From Siphonodentalium dalli (Eukaryota > Mollusca > Scaphopoda > Gadilida > Siphonodentaliidae), in assembly GCA_032622095.1 (NCBI GenBank), contig CP136065.1:207802151-207866150 (forward strand): a stretch of DNA of 64,000 nucleotides. The letters are read 5' to 3'. This document shows positions 22,429 through 33,995 of this stretch, piece by piece (position 1 is the first letter of the stretch; every line of letters begins with the position of its first letter). The notes below the pieces were generated by a model that was given only the letters and a program-made list of their open reading frames with translations, was not told where the DNA came from and searched no databases. The translations under genes were made by a program, and so were the position numbers.

Positions 22429-23231
22429 GGACCGTGACTCAGCTTTCAAACAATCCCAAGCTTATCAATGTTAATTATGTTCCCAGCAAGATTCTAAATT
22501 TCATGTCACAACAACCTGATTGGTTTCAAGATAACTTTGCCAAACATTTTGTATTGTAGTTCCTAGATTGTTGGTCAATGAACTGAGCTTGAGTCAATAC
22601 ACTGAGTTTGTCCATTCTTAAATGATATAGCACCTTGAACATGATCTGGTTATCTGCAGTTTGCCGATATTGCAGAGATATCAGTTATCTTGAAAACAAT
22701 TTTGAGTTTATCAATATTAATTATGTTCCCAGCATCTTCATGAATTGTTCCTGTCACAACATAGATAGTAGGAAGGAAACCTGTGCCAAGAACAAGTTGT
22801 GAACTAACAACATCTCGGTCAGTGGCCTCCAGTCTTATGATTGAATTGGACTTCTAGAGTAAAGGCAGTGTTTCCAGTAACGGAACAAGCCTTCACTCAT
22901 ACTATTGAATGGTCCCATGGTCAGCAAAGGAAACATGAAACAGTTTCATAATTCTCTAGTTTTGACGCACTTGCTCATTTGTTTCCGTTTGATTTTTCCT
23001 CTACCAGAGTAACCTATTGTTGAATCAGTGACTTACATACATGTAGACTGATGATCATGATAGACTCTTCATTGTTTGAAACCAATGAAATTGATCGAGA
23101 AATTAATGGATTATTTCAAAATTTATCTGGGGTAGTGGGAAGACTATACTGTTAGACTTGGCTATTCCTAAATAAATTTATGATATTTTATTTTACTTTT
23201 GTTAACAGTGGAAAGAGTACCTCAATTTTAA
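22429..23231. other. no gene; one weak duplication
   Basis: About 22459-22520 and 22706-22765 share TTAATTATGTTCCCAGCA and TGTCACAACA. Nothing else recognised. Confidence 0.5.
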
Positions 23232-23624
23232 GACCTTTCAGTGCCAAGTCCGATTTTTGTATCAACCCATATACCCTGTGCCAATGCATTCTCTTATATA
23301 TGCGAGTCGACCATAGGTCGCCTCGCATATATGAGAGAATGCATTGGCCTAACAATTTTTCATCATTTGTTATTATTTTTTACAATTTTTTACAATTTTA
23401 ATAATTTTTTCTTATATTCTTTAACTATTTCAGTGCCAGACTTATTTTGTAGGTTTATAGTCCAGGGAATCTTACGTTTTTCATGGACATCAAAATTATT
23501 ACTATGAATACTTTGTGATAGTTTTGAGTTATAACATGCCCCTAAGGTTTTATCCAGTTTGTTTTTAAATTTGCTACAGACCGTAAATTATGGCCGATGA
23601 GATCGGCCCCTGGCACTGAAAGGG
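23232..23624. mobile_element. Fam-C element
   Basis: The right end TGGCACTGAAAGGG is followed by TTAA (23625-23628). The left end, ACCTTTCAGTGCCA after TTAAG, is its slightly decayed complement. One palindrome (GCCAATGCATTCTCTTATAT ... with GTCGACCATAGGTCGCC at the centre) lies near the left. The right part has GGCCGATGAGATCGGCC. Closest relative is 59371-59603. Confidence 0.85.
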
Positions 23625-23628
23625 TTAA

Positions 23629-24640
23629 AGACACATGGCTGCTAATGCTACAAAATACGAATAATAATATAACGGAATAATGTGCGACTGTCAGGGGAGT
23701 GGTATGTTGGTTTCCAGTGGTCTTCCCATGGATCTGCAGGTGCATTTATATGCGACTGTTGGTTTAAAAATTTAACGAGCACAAAAAAACTCAAATTCAC
23801 TGAAAAATATAAGAAATAAAACACGTATTTTCAGCGCTATATCAACAAATGTTTTTGGAAATCTTCGGCGTAGGTATGTTTTGGGATACGTCTTAAGAAA
23901 TTATGTGTACATACATGTATTTGTCATGTTCGAATTAGCCATGTCTGTTTAATCGGAAAGATTATAGTGTTTGGTATTGAGATGGGCTGGAGTAGAACCA
24001 CACAGGATCTCACAAACAGTGATTAGTCTTTAAAGCTAACCAGTTGATCAAATGAAAGTTTTGTTTATGTAGCAGCCAGCCTGAGAATTAAGTCAGTTGT
24101 TGCAGCAATCATACCTGCATGATTACATAATGAGAGCCAAGAATAACCACACCTGTAGACACCTGGAATTTCTTAGCGAAGTAACAAAATGAACGTTTCT
24201 TTGTTTTACTCGCTGACTACATTCCAGCCAGGCAGGTAATGAATGACTTCTTCAGATTGGCCGCTCTAATGATCTGCTAAGTACGGTGATCGGCGACAGA
24301 ATTCCGGCACCAAATTCACTTTACAAAAACTCAAACTGAGTCTGAAAACAAAGAAACTGCATTTCTTGACAGTTGGAATTCAGATTTCAAGGAAAATCTC
24401 TCAGACAGCCATATTTCTCTGTAAGCTTTTGTTAATGCGCATCAGGTGTCATCATTTGCAGTTTGTGAACAACTGTTTGTGCGATCTCCATCAATTAATA
24501 GATACCAGTACTGGGAGATTACATTAGAGAACGAAGGCCCGCTTCACACGAGCTACAATGTCATTCGTCATATCCGTTTCGCATATCCAGATTGTGCGTA
24601 ATGTTTTGACTCTTCACATAGCAAACCCATAGGCATCAAA
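23629..24640. other. no gene recognised
   Basis: No domain-bearing frame and no repeat seen. Confidence 0.45.
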
Positions 24641-24793
24641 ATATAGATACTTCCCAGAAGATCAGGTATAAGCAGAATGAGGTCCCCAGAGGGTGAATTT
24701 GGTGATGCTAGCCTGCTGTGCCGGATTGCATCACTAAATTCACCCTTTGGGGACCTCGTTCTTCAAATGACAGACACACTATTTGCAGCCGTG
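24641..24793. mobile_element. Fam-B right-end fragment
   Basis: Starts in the spacer (AGATACTTCCCAGAAGATCA), carries the right palindrome and ends CACACTATTTGCAGCC. The left half is missing. The frame at 24677-24925 is a shadow. Confidence 0.8.
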
Positions 24794-25242
24794 AAGAGCA
24801 GTCATTCCCAGGAGATGGGTAAAATTTCCCTCGCACATGTCAACACCCAAACTACTAAATTTTGCTGCGGCCACTTCCCTCAAAAATACTTGGGATGTGG
24901 ACATGACATGGGCTGCAATCGATGAATCAATATAGAACTGATTAGTATTTCGTTCATATCTCCCTTTTCAGTCTCAAATTTAATTATGGTCATGAGAAAG
25001 TGTCACTGACACTTGAGGTATCCACTTCGACACCTTCCAGTGAAAAAACCCAACTAATTATTACATTATGTTTTACGAGCAATTGTTTCACGATATTCTG
25101 AAGTGCGCCAGAAATAATTGCTCCTGTTGTGACTTTCTGCCTAAACTGCACTTGCTGATAGCACAACCTTCTTGCACTTGCCTGCCAATGTTTGTCTTAG
25201 AAAAATTATCGCAATTTAACAAATTTATAACAATCAGAAAGG
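24794..25242. other. no gene recognised
   Basis: Nothing seen. Confidence 0.5.
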
Positions 25243-25355
25243 ACATGCCCTAAGTAATCGACTCCATAACCACAGCAGAATTATGGGTAACTTTTCAGGA
25301 TTTAGTCGGAAATATGGCTTGTTGCCATTCATCGGAAAGCTCTCGGGGAGAGTAT
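25243..25355. mobile_element. Fam-A left arm only
   Basis: From ATGCCCTAAGTAATCGACTC to the loop (AGCTCTCGGGGAGAG), where it stops abruptly. The right arm is absent and the outermost 5 bases are lost. Confidence 0.88.
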
Positions 25356-26180
25356 CATCATATTATTATTATAAGCCATTTATAATTGTACTCCATAAGT
25401 AGATATTTTGATACACCTGGAATATAAATATCCAATAGTAAAAGGTGTGGTCTCAGCACTGAATAGAAAGTTGTTTGAATATGAAATGAAACAATCAGGA
25501 GTCAACCACAAATGTCATAAAACTGATTCAAAAGGTAACATTAACAGCAATTGATGGCAGAAAGTTCAAATGTTTTCTTGAGAGGTATCAATCTTTCCTT
25601 GTTGATAACTTTGATCTGTGAATATAAATATGACTTAATTTACAAGTCCTGACCTATAACCAGGAGTGAAGTGGATTCCTGCATATAAAGTCACCAGATT
25701 AATTTAGAACACACACAAAACCTCTTATAAAACATATAAAATGTCAGATGTCTTACTCATGTGATTGATACCAGATTTTTTATTAGCCTTTTTTTAATAT
25801 GAACCATATCTGAATAAGAAACTTGAGATGTAGTGATGACAGGCTGAGACACTGAGGCTGTTGAATCAAGTCATCAGGCACATTTAATACCTAATGAAAT
25901 CAGAGTTCAGATACAAAACTGAAAGAAAGCCATTGGGATGTAAACCCCACCATATGTCAGAGATCACTAAAGAAGTAACATTTGATTGATTTTGGGATAT
26001 TTTATAGCTGTGAACCGAAGGACCTCAAACATTTAATCTGTGGGAATCTAAGGGGCTGAAGTGAAGTGTCTCAACTTGACACCATTCTGGTTTGATGCTA
26101 GCAGAGTACATAATATCAAATGGCATAATTACATCCTCATTTACCATTATAATGCTAGTTTTTTGTTACCTAACATGCTA
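25356..26180. other. no gene recognised
   Basis: AT-rich, nothing seen. Confidence 0.5.
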
Positions 26181-26393
26181 CAGTAATGCCCTAAGTAATC
26201 AACCACTTAACCACAGCATAATTATGGGTAACTTTTCAGGATTTAGTCAGAAATATGGCTTGTTGCCATTCATCGGAAAGCTCTCTGTTAGAGCTTTCCG
26301 ATGAATGGCAACAAGCCATATTTCCGACTAAATCCTGAAAAGTTACCCATAATTCTGCTGTGATTAAGGGGTCGATTACTTAGGGCATTACTG
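26181..26393. mobile_element. Fam-A hairpin element, complete
   Basis: 213 bp, TA on both sides (26179-26180 and 26394-26395). Arms differ at several outer positions (AATCAACCACTTAACC versus GATTAAGGGGTCGATT). Confidence 0.93.
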
Positions 26394-26433
26394 TATATAC
26401 TTTATCACATGTAATTTGTCCTTCACTGTTACT

Positions 26434-26496
26434 GTACATTTGACCATACACTGGTGTAAAGAACAATAAAGTTAATTGATTGATTGATTAATTAAT
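26434..26496 (+). mobile_element. solo non-LTR retrotransposon 3' tail
   Basis: Reads GTACATTTGACCATACACTG, then AATAAAGTTAATTGATTGATTGATT, the same tail as 12859-12915 in the opposite orientation. Little of the element body is left because Fam-A lies immediately upstream, so this is a severely 5'-truncated copy. Confidence 0.75.
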
Positions 26497-26584
26497 AACT
26501 GGCTATATAGGGAAATTCACCTTAACCAAAGTACCTTCTCTATATAGGGATTAAGGGATTTTACAAAGGGAGAGACAGCCCTAA

Positions 26585-26652
26585 CCTAAATAATTGACCC
26601 CTAAACCACAGCAGAATTATGGCTTGCTGTCATTCATCAGATAGCTCTCCTT
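26585..26652. mobile_element. Fam-A remnant
   Basis: CCTAAATAATTGACCCCTAA, ACCACAGCAGAATTATGG, then a jump to GGCTTGCTGTCATTCATCAG. A middle segment of the arm is deleted and the right arm is absent. Confidence 0.8.
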
Positions 26653-27142
26653 GGTGGAGAGCATGCAGGCCGGGTAAATGTCACCAACACTCTGCCCCCT
26701 TATCCCACACCCTTGGCCAGATCACAAATCAAGTTACCCTCCCTTTTCATGGAGAACCATTCTGTGCTATTATAAACAAGGAACAGAACCAGCTCCCATC
26801 CTCATGACTGCATGGGCAGCTAATAAACCGGCCTAATCTGCTGTGTTACATCAGTATATTCTTAAAGACACCCATATTCTTTAAAATACCTCAAGAGTTC
26901 AATGATCTACAATTTTATTGACACTTGATCTAATTTCGGTTGATGCTGCGAAATGGAAATGTCTGAGAATGCGACCCTGGTATTAACCTCCCAGGTGGAA
27001 CAATCAGAAGTACACGTCCATGCGGCATATTTACATGATCGACTTATTAACATCTTTCCTGCGATAACACTTCAATCGCATTAGGTCTATTGTTTTTTGT
27101 ATTATGCAATCATTGGCAGCATGTTGCTGAATCTTTGCCAAG
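26653..27142. other. no gene recognised
   Basis: Nothing seen. Confidence 0.5.
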
Positions 27143-27520
27143 CAAGCCTTGAAATAGTGTCTGACATTTGCAGAATGAGGTCCCCAGAGGGTGAATTCAG
27201 TGATACTACCCAGAAAGCGGTCTAGCAACACCAAATTCACCCTCTGTGGACCTCAATCTGTTTATACCCATCATTGTTTTAGTTACTTTGTCCCCTTCTG
27301 TTCAGTTTCTATATCTCGTAAGTTGCAGAAAATAAAATGCATAATTGAGGTGACAAATGGGTAAACATCACCAACTTCAATTGGGAACTTCTAAATTGAT
27401 CCTAGGTCTCCCATAGCAGTTGAGGTCTAAGAAGAATGAGGTCCCCAGAGTGTGAACTTGATGATGCTAGCCCGCATCACTAAATTCACGCAAATGTCAG
27501 ACACACTATCTCAAGTCTTG
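27143..27520. mobile_element. Fam-B element with near-perfect TSD
   Basis: Flanks TTGCCAAG (27135-27142) and CTGCCAAG (27521-27528) match at 7 of 8. The TIR is CAAGCCTTGAAATAGTG with complement TATCTCAAGTCTTG. The right hairpin has lost most of its descending arm. Confidence 0.88.
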
Positions 27521-27611
27521 CTGCCAAGATACTATCAACGGAACAGGTACATCACACAGGTCCAACACACAGGTCTAACACACAGGTAGGTCTGTGACGA
27601 GAATACATTAA

Positions 27612-27745
27612 CCCTTTCATGACGGGAGCCACGTTGGTGTAGGATTAAAGATCCTGTGTCAGTGCATTCTCTATTATTTGCAAGTCTCCCATAGGGAACC
27701 GCGCATATATAAGAGAATGCACTGGCTTATAAGGTCAAGGTAAAT
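27612..27745. mobile_element. Fam-C left-end fragment
   Basis: TTAA (27608-27611) is followed by CCCTTTCATGACGGGAGCC and one palindrome with the GCATTCTCTTA core. The right end is missing. Confidence 0.78.
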
Positions 27746-27767
27746 ATTGTGTATTCTGAACTTATTA

Positions 27768-27980
27768 CAGTAATGCCCTAAATAATCGACTCCTTAAACA
27801 CAGCAGAATTATGGGTAACTTTTCAGGATTTAGTCGGAAATATGGCTTGTTGCCATTCATCGGAAAGCTCTCGGGGAGAGCTTTCCGATGAATGGCAACA
27901 AGCCATATTTCCGACTAAATCCTGAAAAGTTACCCATAATTCTGCTGTGTTTAAGGAGTCGATTACTTAGGGCATTACTG
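27768..27980. mobile_element. Fam-A hairpin element, near-perfect
   Basis: 213 bp with TA flanks (27766-27767 and 27981-27982). Arms match almost everywhere and share the same private variant, CTTAAACACAGC with complement GCTGTGTTTAAG, where most copies have CTTAACCACAGC. Confidence 0.95.
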
Positions 27981-28139
27981 TAGCTGAACATCTCTTATTT
28001 TAACCATTTCTAAACTAAAGCATTATTGATGAGTAAGTTATCAACTTATTATCTAAACATTACCCTCAATAAATCAGGCTCCTTATGGCACTATTATTTA
28101 TCTATCATCTGCTTGTACCATCTTAACACCCCTTTAAAT

Positions 28140-28205
28140 GAATAATAGACTGTTCCAAGGTAACTTTTATAACTGAGTGGGAGAATCCATTCAGTATAGA
28201 ATGGG
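28140..28205. mobile_element. Fam-E fragment
   Basis: AATAATAGACTGTTCC, then GGGAGAATCCATTCAGTATA and GAATGGG followed by TTAT instead of TTAA. Confidence 0.55.
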
Positions 28206-28306
28206 TTATCACATCAACAACAGAGCACTCAATTGTAAACTTGTAGCACTGTAACTGATGTGTCTGACCATCGTGAGCGCATGATGAGTACGAGTGAAGG
28301 GGAAGG

Positions 28307-28438
28307 CAAGCCTTGAAATAGGGTGTCTGTCATTTGGGTGAATTTAGTGATGCTACCCCGCATATCCGGCTAGCATCACTAAATTCACCCTCTGGGGACC
28401 TAATTCTGCAAATGACAGACACCCTATTTCAAGGCTTG
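28307..28438. mobile_element. Fam-B single-hairpin element, perfect TSD
   Basis: 132 bp between perfect 8-bp repeats GGGGAAGG (28299-28306 and 28439-28446). TIRs CAAGCCTTGAAATAGGGTGT and the exact complement enclose one palindrome (left arm missing about 16 bases). This compact form still transposed or was deleted after insertion. Confidence 0.93.
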
Positions 28439-28521
28439 GGGGAAGGTTCTATATAGCTCCAATGTTGTCTTTGTGGTGGCGATGACAATGATGTTATTTG
28501 GATCAGAGGATAAATCAATCA

Positions 28522-28926
28522 ATAAATTCACCCTCTGGGGACCTCATTCTGCTTACATCTCATCTTCTGGGAAGTATCTATAGTTTCAAATTAAAATTGT
28601 TTTTAGTTGCTTTTTCCCTTCTGTTCAATTTCTATTTGCAGAAGATCCTGCATAGTGGGCTAGCATCACTAAATTCACCCTCTGGGGACCTCATTCTGCA
28701 TGGCATCGTCTGCTAATGTTTCGTTGCCAATTTGAGGATATAGAGAAACAAAACTAAAAAGTAATAGAATCTATGTGAAAAAGTTTCCAGAGAAGATGTA
28801 GCCTAAGCAGAATGAGGTCCCAGAGGGTGAATTTAGTGATGCTAACCAGCTGTGCAGATAGCATCACTAAATTCACCCTCTGGGGACCTCATTCTGCAAA
28901 TGGCAGACACACTATTTCAAGGCTTG
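28522..28926. mobile_element. Fam-B chimeric element, left end lost
   Basis: The first part (CTTCTGGGAAGTATCTATAG, TTTTTAGTTGCTTTTTCCC) is the spacer of the CACTATTTGCAG subfamily. The second part (GCATGGCATCGTCTGC, GAGGATATAGAGAAAC) is the spacer of the CAAGCCTGAGTTTAG subfamily. The right TIR is CACTATTTCAAGGCTTG. It joins two subfamilies. Confidence 0.75.
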
Positions 28927-29469
28927 CTTAGTGTTCCATCTCAATTGCCCATATCTGTTTGCAGATTAATAACCACCAGAACACAATCTATAACTGGCCT
29001 CCTGAGATTTTAATGAGGTGCCAGCTATCCAGATGCCCACCACCCAATGTCCATTCCCATTCATTAATCAATTAGTAAAATGTTTTAACAAGGTGCACCA
29101 GTCACCTTTGATCTGTTACCATGGCTTCATTTTGGCCAGGTTAACTAGTTTATTTAGTGATCAGTTGTCTATGAAGGGAGCCAGTTAACACATTAAGGTG
29201 ATGGCTGATGGCCATTTATGTTTATAGTCTGTGAACAGATTTCTGAACAGCAGATTAATCATTATAGGGCAGTATGCATATAACACAAGGAGCCAAACAA
29301 AGGATCATGAAACCACAGAGCTCAGAGTCTCACTACACCCATAATCTATTAGAAACAAGAGATGGACTGTCATCCAGTGCATACCACCTTGTGGCATACC
29401 GCCTAGTGTGGGCATATCTATAACATGATGACTGATATACTCAGACAGATGGACCCAGAAATGAATAAA
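28927..29469. other. no gene recognised
   Basis: Nothing seen. Confidence 0.5.
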
Positions 29470-29706
29470 CGAACAAAGATGAATAACTATAGAAAGAAAA
29501 ACCAAAACAAAACGCTTGAATATGCCATTGAATGTCATCATAGTGGTGAACATCCATACCAAATTTCATTGAGATCTGAGCATTACTGTTCAAGTTATGG
29601 CTGAACAGGCATCAGACGACAGACATTGGACGGACGTATGCATAACTAGACGGACGGACAGACAGGTGCAAACAGAATACCCCCCTTTAAAAAAAAAGGG
29701 GTATAA
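29470..29706 (+). repeat. Fam-F dispersed repeat
   Basis: GAACATCCATACCAAATTTC, GTTCAAGTTATGGCTGAACA, then GACGGACGGACAGACAGG and the terminal hairpin AATACCCCCC...GGGGTATAA. Same type as 4915-5250. Confidence 0.82.
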
Positions 29707-30270
29707 ATATATTCAAATGATGGTTTTTTCCGTTTAATGGTTTTTCAACCTTCAGCAATCGCAATACATGTATTTCTACAGGCACAAACAAAGGATAACA
29801 GGAAAACCATAGTCAGAAATGGTAACACCCTCAAGATCATATTATTAGTCAAATATAAAATATATTAGTTCATCAATCTTTCACTTGATAAAATGGTGAT
29901 TTCTCAAAAAGAAGACGTTAAGACCGAACATTCGCACTTGAATTAAAATACCCACAATTCATGATCACTGTTCACACTTCACGAGTCCACAGGCTCCCAA
30001 TGGATTATAAATTATTTTTCATAGGCTCTCTATGGGTTGAATACTATTTCCCATTTTACTAAAGTAAAATAATAATACCAATTTTTTTTAGTTGTATCAT
30101 CATTAAATTACATACTATCTGAATAGTGCAAGAAATAGCATGCAGAATAATAATCAGGCCAAAATTGTTGATCTTCATAACATGGTACAAGTAGGCAAAT
30201 ACCGTGTACATTATAATAACATTTAATCCATCATCTCATATAACAGGACCAGATATGCTTGCTTATTTTA
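29707..30270. other. no gene recognised
   Basis: Nothing seen. Confidence 0.5.
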
Positions 30271-30483
30271 CAGTAATGCCCTAAGTAATCGACTCCTTAA
30301 CCACAGCAGAATTATGGGTAACTTTTCAGGATTTAGTCGGAAATATGGCTTGTTGCCATTCATCGGAAAGCTCTCCCTGAGAGCTTTCCGATGAATGGCA
30401 ACAAGCCATATTTCTGACTAAATCCTGAAAAGTTACCCATAATTCTGCTGTGGTTAAGGAGTCGATTACTTAGAGCATTACTG
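30271..30483. mobile_element. Fam-A hairpin element, complete
   Basis: 213 bp, TA on both sides (30269-30270 and 30484-30485), loop CTCTCCCTGAGAG. Arms differ at the outer end: GCCCTAAG left, TTAGAGC right. Confidence 0.95.
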
Positions 30484-30485
30484 TA

Positions 30486-31249
30486 CACCCTAAGAGGACG
30501 TAATGTAACAAGACTGGCAGAGCCTGCATCACCCCAGTGAGAAAAAAAATTAGGCTATCTCATCCAGACTCACATCTTCCTTTTCTTGTTTCCAAGCGCT
30601 ATAAAGCAAATATTGACAAATAATAGGTTGACTGATATACAATGGTAATGATTTGATTCGACCTGTCAACGCATATATCCCTATAATAAAGACCATATTT
30701 TTTAATGATCGCCTGCATCATGCACTGTCAGCTACTTTAGCTTTAAACAACACACCATCAAAGTCCCACAATCATCAGATCTATGCAGACATCAAACACA
30801 GTATATACAGCAAGCAGGAATTAAACTCAGGCAAAAAGTGTTAACTTTGTCATCAACAGCATGTTTACCTAAGGAAATTATCAATTTATGTAAGGAGTGA
30901 AATAAATTGAAAACAAAAGCGCATTAATTTACTGCAATATGTTGATAGTAAGATGGTTGGTTATTGCCTGGTGGCAGTATGGATATTGGATATGATGGCT
31001 TTGTTATGATGGTAGATGCTAGTTTGAGCAGCATGTGTGAGACAGACTCCTGTTATAACTCACTCATTAATGTAGGTAAGTCTCAGGATGTTACGGCCCC
31101 GTGTGAAACTTACAATCAAGTTTCATCATAAGTATGATTAGCAATAATCTTCTCACACCAAAGCTTCTATAACTTCTAACATCTTGTTATATTAGCCATG
31201 TTCACAAATTGAGTCCCTGTTTTACCTTCCTGTCTGATCATAACCCATG
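30486..31249. other. no gene recognised
   Basis: Nothing seen. Confidence 0.5.
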
Positions 31250-31679
31250 ATCCTGGATATAGTGTGTCTGACATTTGCAGAATGAGGTCCCCAGAGGGTT
31301 AATTTAGTGACGCTATCCCACATGATGTGCTAGCATCAACAAATTCACCCTCAGGGAACCTCAATCTGCTTAGACCTCAACTGCTATGGGAAGCCTAGTG
31401 TCAGATTGAAGTTCCCCAGCTGAAGTTGGGCGATGTTCACCCATTAGTCACCTCGATTATGCATTTTATTTTCTGCAAATTAAATGATAAAGAAACTGAA
31501 CAGAAGGGAATAAGTAACTAAAAGCAATGTTAATTTGAGACTATAGATACTTCCCAGAAGACGAGGCCTATTCCGAATGAGGTCCCCAGAGGGCAAATTT
31601 GGTGATGCTAGCCCACTGTGCAGGGTAGCATCACTAAATTCACCCTCTAGTGTCTTCAAAAGTCAGACATTATATCAGG
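31250..31679. mobile_element. Fam-B element
   Basis: Outer ends CTGGATATAGTGTGTCTGAC and GTCAGACATTATATCAGG. Both hairpins are present with substitutions. The flanks share CATGATC (about 31243-31249 and 31680-31686), a probable decayed 8-bp TSD. Confidence 0.82.
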
Positions 31680-31974
31680 CATGATCATAACACTTCATGT
31701 TATTACTACACCATATATGCTATTTCTCCGCAACCAAAATTGCTGCTAAGTTCCATACTGACAGTCCCTTCTTGTCTATACTATATATATATTCATCAGT
31801 CAGTGAACGCATGGGACATCTGTCATTTTTACTAAAAATATTTGCGACTGGGCTTAATATCTTTTGGCTTCTTGTTGAACTTATTAGTGGAACTTTCCTG
31901 CCCTACAAATGAAACATTGGGAATCAAGTAACAATTCAGCAACAAATATTCAGTTTATAGATAATAAGAATTAA

Positions 31975-32076
31975 CCATTTTACTAAATACTCATTGAACA
32001 TTTCCCACCAATGAATAGCAATCATTCGGTACATGTATTAACAAAAAAATGAATGGGAGAATCCATTTAGTAATGG
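31975..32076. mobile_element. Fam-E short TTAA element, complete
   Basis: TTAA at 31971-31974 and 32077-32080. Ends CCATTTTACTAAATAC and ATCCATTTAGTAATGG are complementary apart from a few bases. 102 bp. Internal GAACATTTCCCACCAATGAA recurs in the hairpin at 60848-60957. Confidence 0.82.
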
Positions 32077-32210
32077 TTAAAGGGGAGCCCCCACTCATTC
32101 ACATGTATTTCTGTTATGAAGAGCCATAACTTTCATCAAATATATGCACCTGACTGACAAGAATTCTACATCAGTGTTCACTGTTCTAAAATCATTCCCA
32201 AAGCCCTTAA

Positions 32211-32513
32211 ACCTTCCAGACTGGAGCTTCCTGAAATTTTGCAAAAATGTGCGAATGCATTCTCTTATATAATTAAGTGAGTCTCCCATAGGGGGCCTCG
32301 CATATATAAGAGAATAGGCAAGAAAATCGAGAAAAAACTCCAGAGAAAACCTTCAACACTATAAGAGAATACATTGGCCTAACAATACTTAATACCTTGA
32401 CCTTGTTAGCCAGTGCATTTAATTAATATATGTGAGCCACCCTATGGGAGTGACAGAATGCACTGGCACATGATGTTTAAAGCTGCACCAGCGCAGATCC
32501 CATCATGAAAGGG
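32211..32513. mobile_element. Fam-C double-hairpin element
   Basis: TTAA at 32207-32210 and 32514-32517. The left end is ACCTTCCAGACTGGAGC and the right end CCCATCATGAAAGGG. The left palindrome is interrupted by about 50 foreign-looking bases (AGGCAAGAAAATCGAG…) near 32315-32360. Spacer CTTGACCTTGTTAGCC matches other copies. Confidence 0.82.
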
Positions 32514-32604
32514 TTAAATGCATCTGTTTATTCAGATCTATACTTCTATTCAGTTCAGTATTCAGGAATTTTTGGATAATTTTCGTGTTTGTAGATCATC
32601 TACT

Positions 32605-32681
32605 AATGCAGGTAGGACTGTTTAATAATCTACCATAGACACTGCCATAGATGTGGATTATTAAACAGTCCTACCTGCATT
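32605..32681. repeat. hairpin with perfect 26-bp arms
   Basis: AATGCAGGTAGGACTGTTTA plus ATAATC, then its exact complement ending at 32681, with a 25-base centre. No convincing TSD. Not related to the other families in the window. Confidence 0.88.
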
Positions 32682-33218
32682 CGCCACCTCATGATATTTA
32701 CCAAGTGTAGAAAAATAGCTGCAAGTAATTCACCTAAAGGCTCCAGAAATTCAAGAAATGTCAATTGTTACCAAGTGAAAGAAAACATTTGAGATCAAAT
32801 CTATGGATATTTGGAAGAATGTCTGATCTGAATAATAAAGCCTGGCTCATGTCTGATTGTGAGCTATTTCCGAGCAGATTTATGGGTAACATTTGGAGAG
32901 CAGATGAGAGAATGGTATTGTTGGCATCAAACTGATAAACACTGTGCTAAATGTGTCAATATCAGAGAGGGGATAACATGGTTTATAACCCAGTGTAAAG
33001 GAGAATCAGGAGAGGTGCTGCTTTATAACCTAGTGTAAAGGAGAATTCCAAGAGCAACTGCTTAATAAGCTATCTTAGAAGCCAAGATACCATTCCTTGT
33101 TCATTTGATGGACTGCATATTAAGTTTTTGAGTTGTCCTTGGAATTGATATCCACTTTGGTGAATGTGCACATATCCAATAACAACACAGTTTATGACTC
33201 AAATCTCATAGTATGTTA
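32682..33218. other. no gene; small direct duplication
   Basis: ATAACCCAGTGTAAAGGAGA and ATAACCTAGTGTAAAGGAGA recur about 45 bp apart near 32980-33060. Nothing else seen. Confidence 0.5.
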
Positions 33219-33360
33219 AAGGTAATGCCCTAAATAATCGACTCCTTAACCACTGCATAATTATAGGTATTTTTTTCCGAATTTAGTCAGAAATATGGCT
33301 TGTTGGCATTCATCGGAAAGCTCTCAGTGAGTAAGGAGTCGATTATTTAGGGCATTACTG
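33219..33360. mobile_element. Fam-A element lacking most of the right arm
   Basis: The left arm is complete but diverged, then directly GTAAGGAGTCGATTATTTAG and GGCATTACTG. An inner deletion has removed about 70 bp. Confidence 0.88.
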
Positions 33361-33933
33361 CAGGTAAAGTGGAATTTTTTTTTTTACGTTGTCATCCTTG
33401 AGACCTCAGCCAATACCGAGGAACAAATTAAAGAAATGTTTTTTCTCATAAAGAACTTTCTATTCCCCACCCAACAAATAAACCAGCAGTAGATATAAAT
33501 TATATCTGCCATGCTGATAAGGAAGGCATCAGTTGAAATTTGTCAGCAGAAAGCACATCCCAGTGACTTGCTTGGTCACTGAATGTTTAAAAGTCAGAAT
33601 TATGAAATACAATAGTCAGGGATGGGGATGGGGATGGGGTTTTGTAGCATTTTTCGGGTCAAACAAAAAACTTATTTATTTTAATTTGGCTGTTGTTTAT
33701 AAAGTGTAACTAATATCTGAAGAGTGGCAAAAATACACCCCTTGAATATTTATAGCAGGATTACTAGCTGACCTAATATGCTGCAAGTAACCGCACAAAA
33801 TATGTTATTACGAGGTTTTACCAGAGTTATTTTGTTGTATTTGTTGATAAGATAAGATGTTACAGTATCAAAAGGATACATCTGGCTATTATTTCATCGC
33901 AGATAAAATAAGATAGTCAAAGCAGAGTGTATT
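33361..33933. other. no gene recognised
   Basis: Nothing seen. Confidence 0.5.
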
Positions 33934-33995
33934 ATCAATCAATCAATCAATCAATCAATTTATTATACTTTTGCACCAAATATGGTCAAATGTAT
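33934..33995 (-). mobile_element. non-LTR retrotransposon 3' tail
   Basis: ATCAATCAATCAATCAATCA, then TTGCACCAAATATGGTCAAA: the same tail as 12859-12915, same orientation. A 73-codon minus frame (34168-34389) about 170 bp upstream on that strand could be decayed ORF2 but shows no diagnostic motif. Confidence 0.75.

Noticed and set aside
24190-24240. Short ATG frame ending at a GTAATG donor-like site
   Set aside because: Only 16 codons, no other exon evidence nearby.
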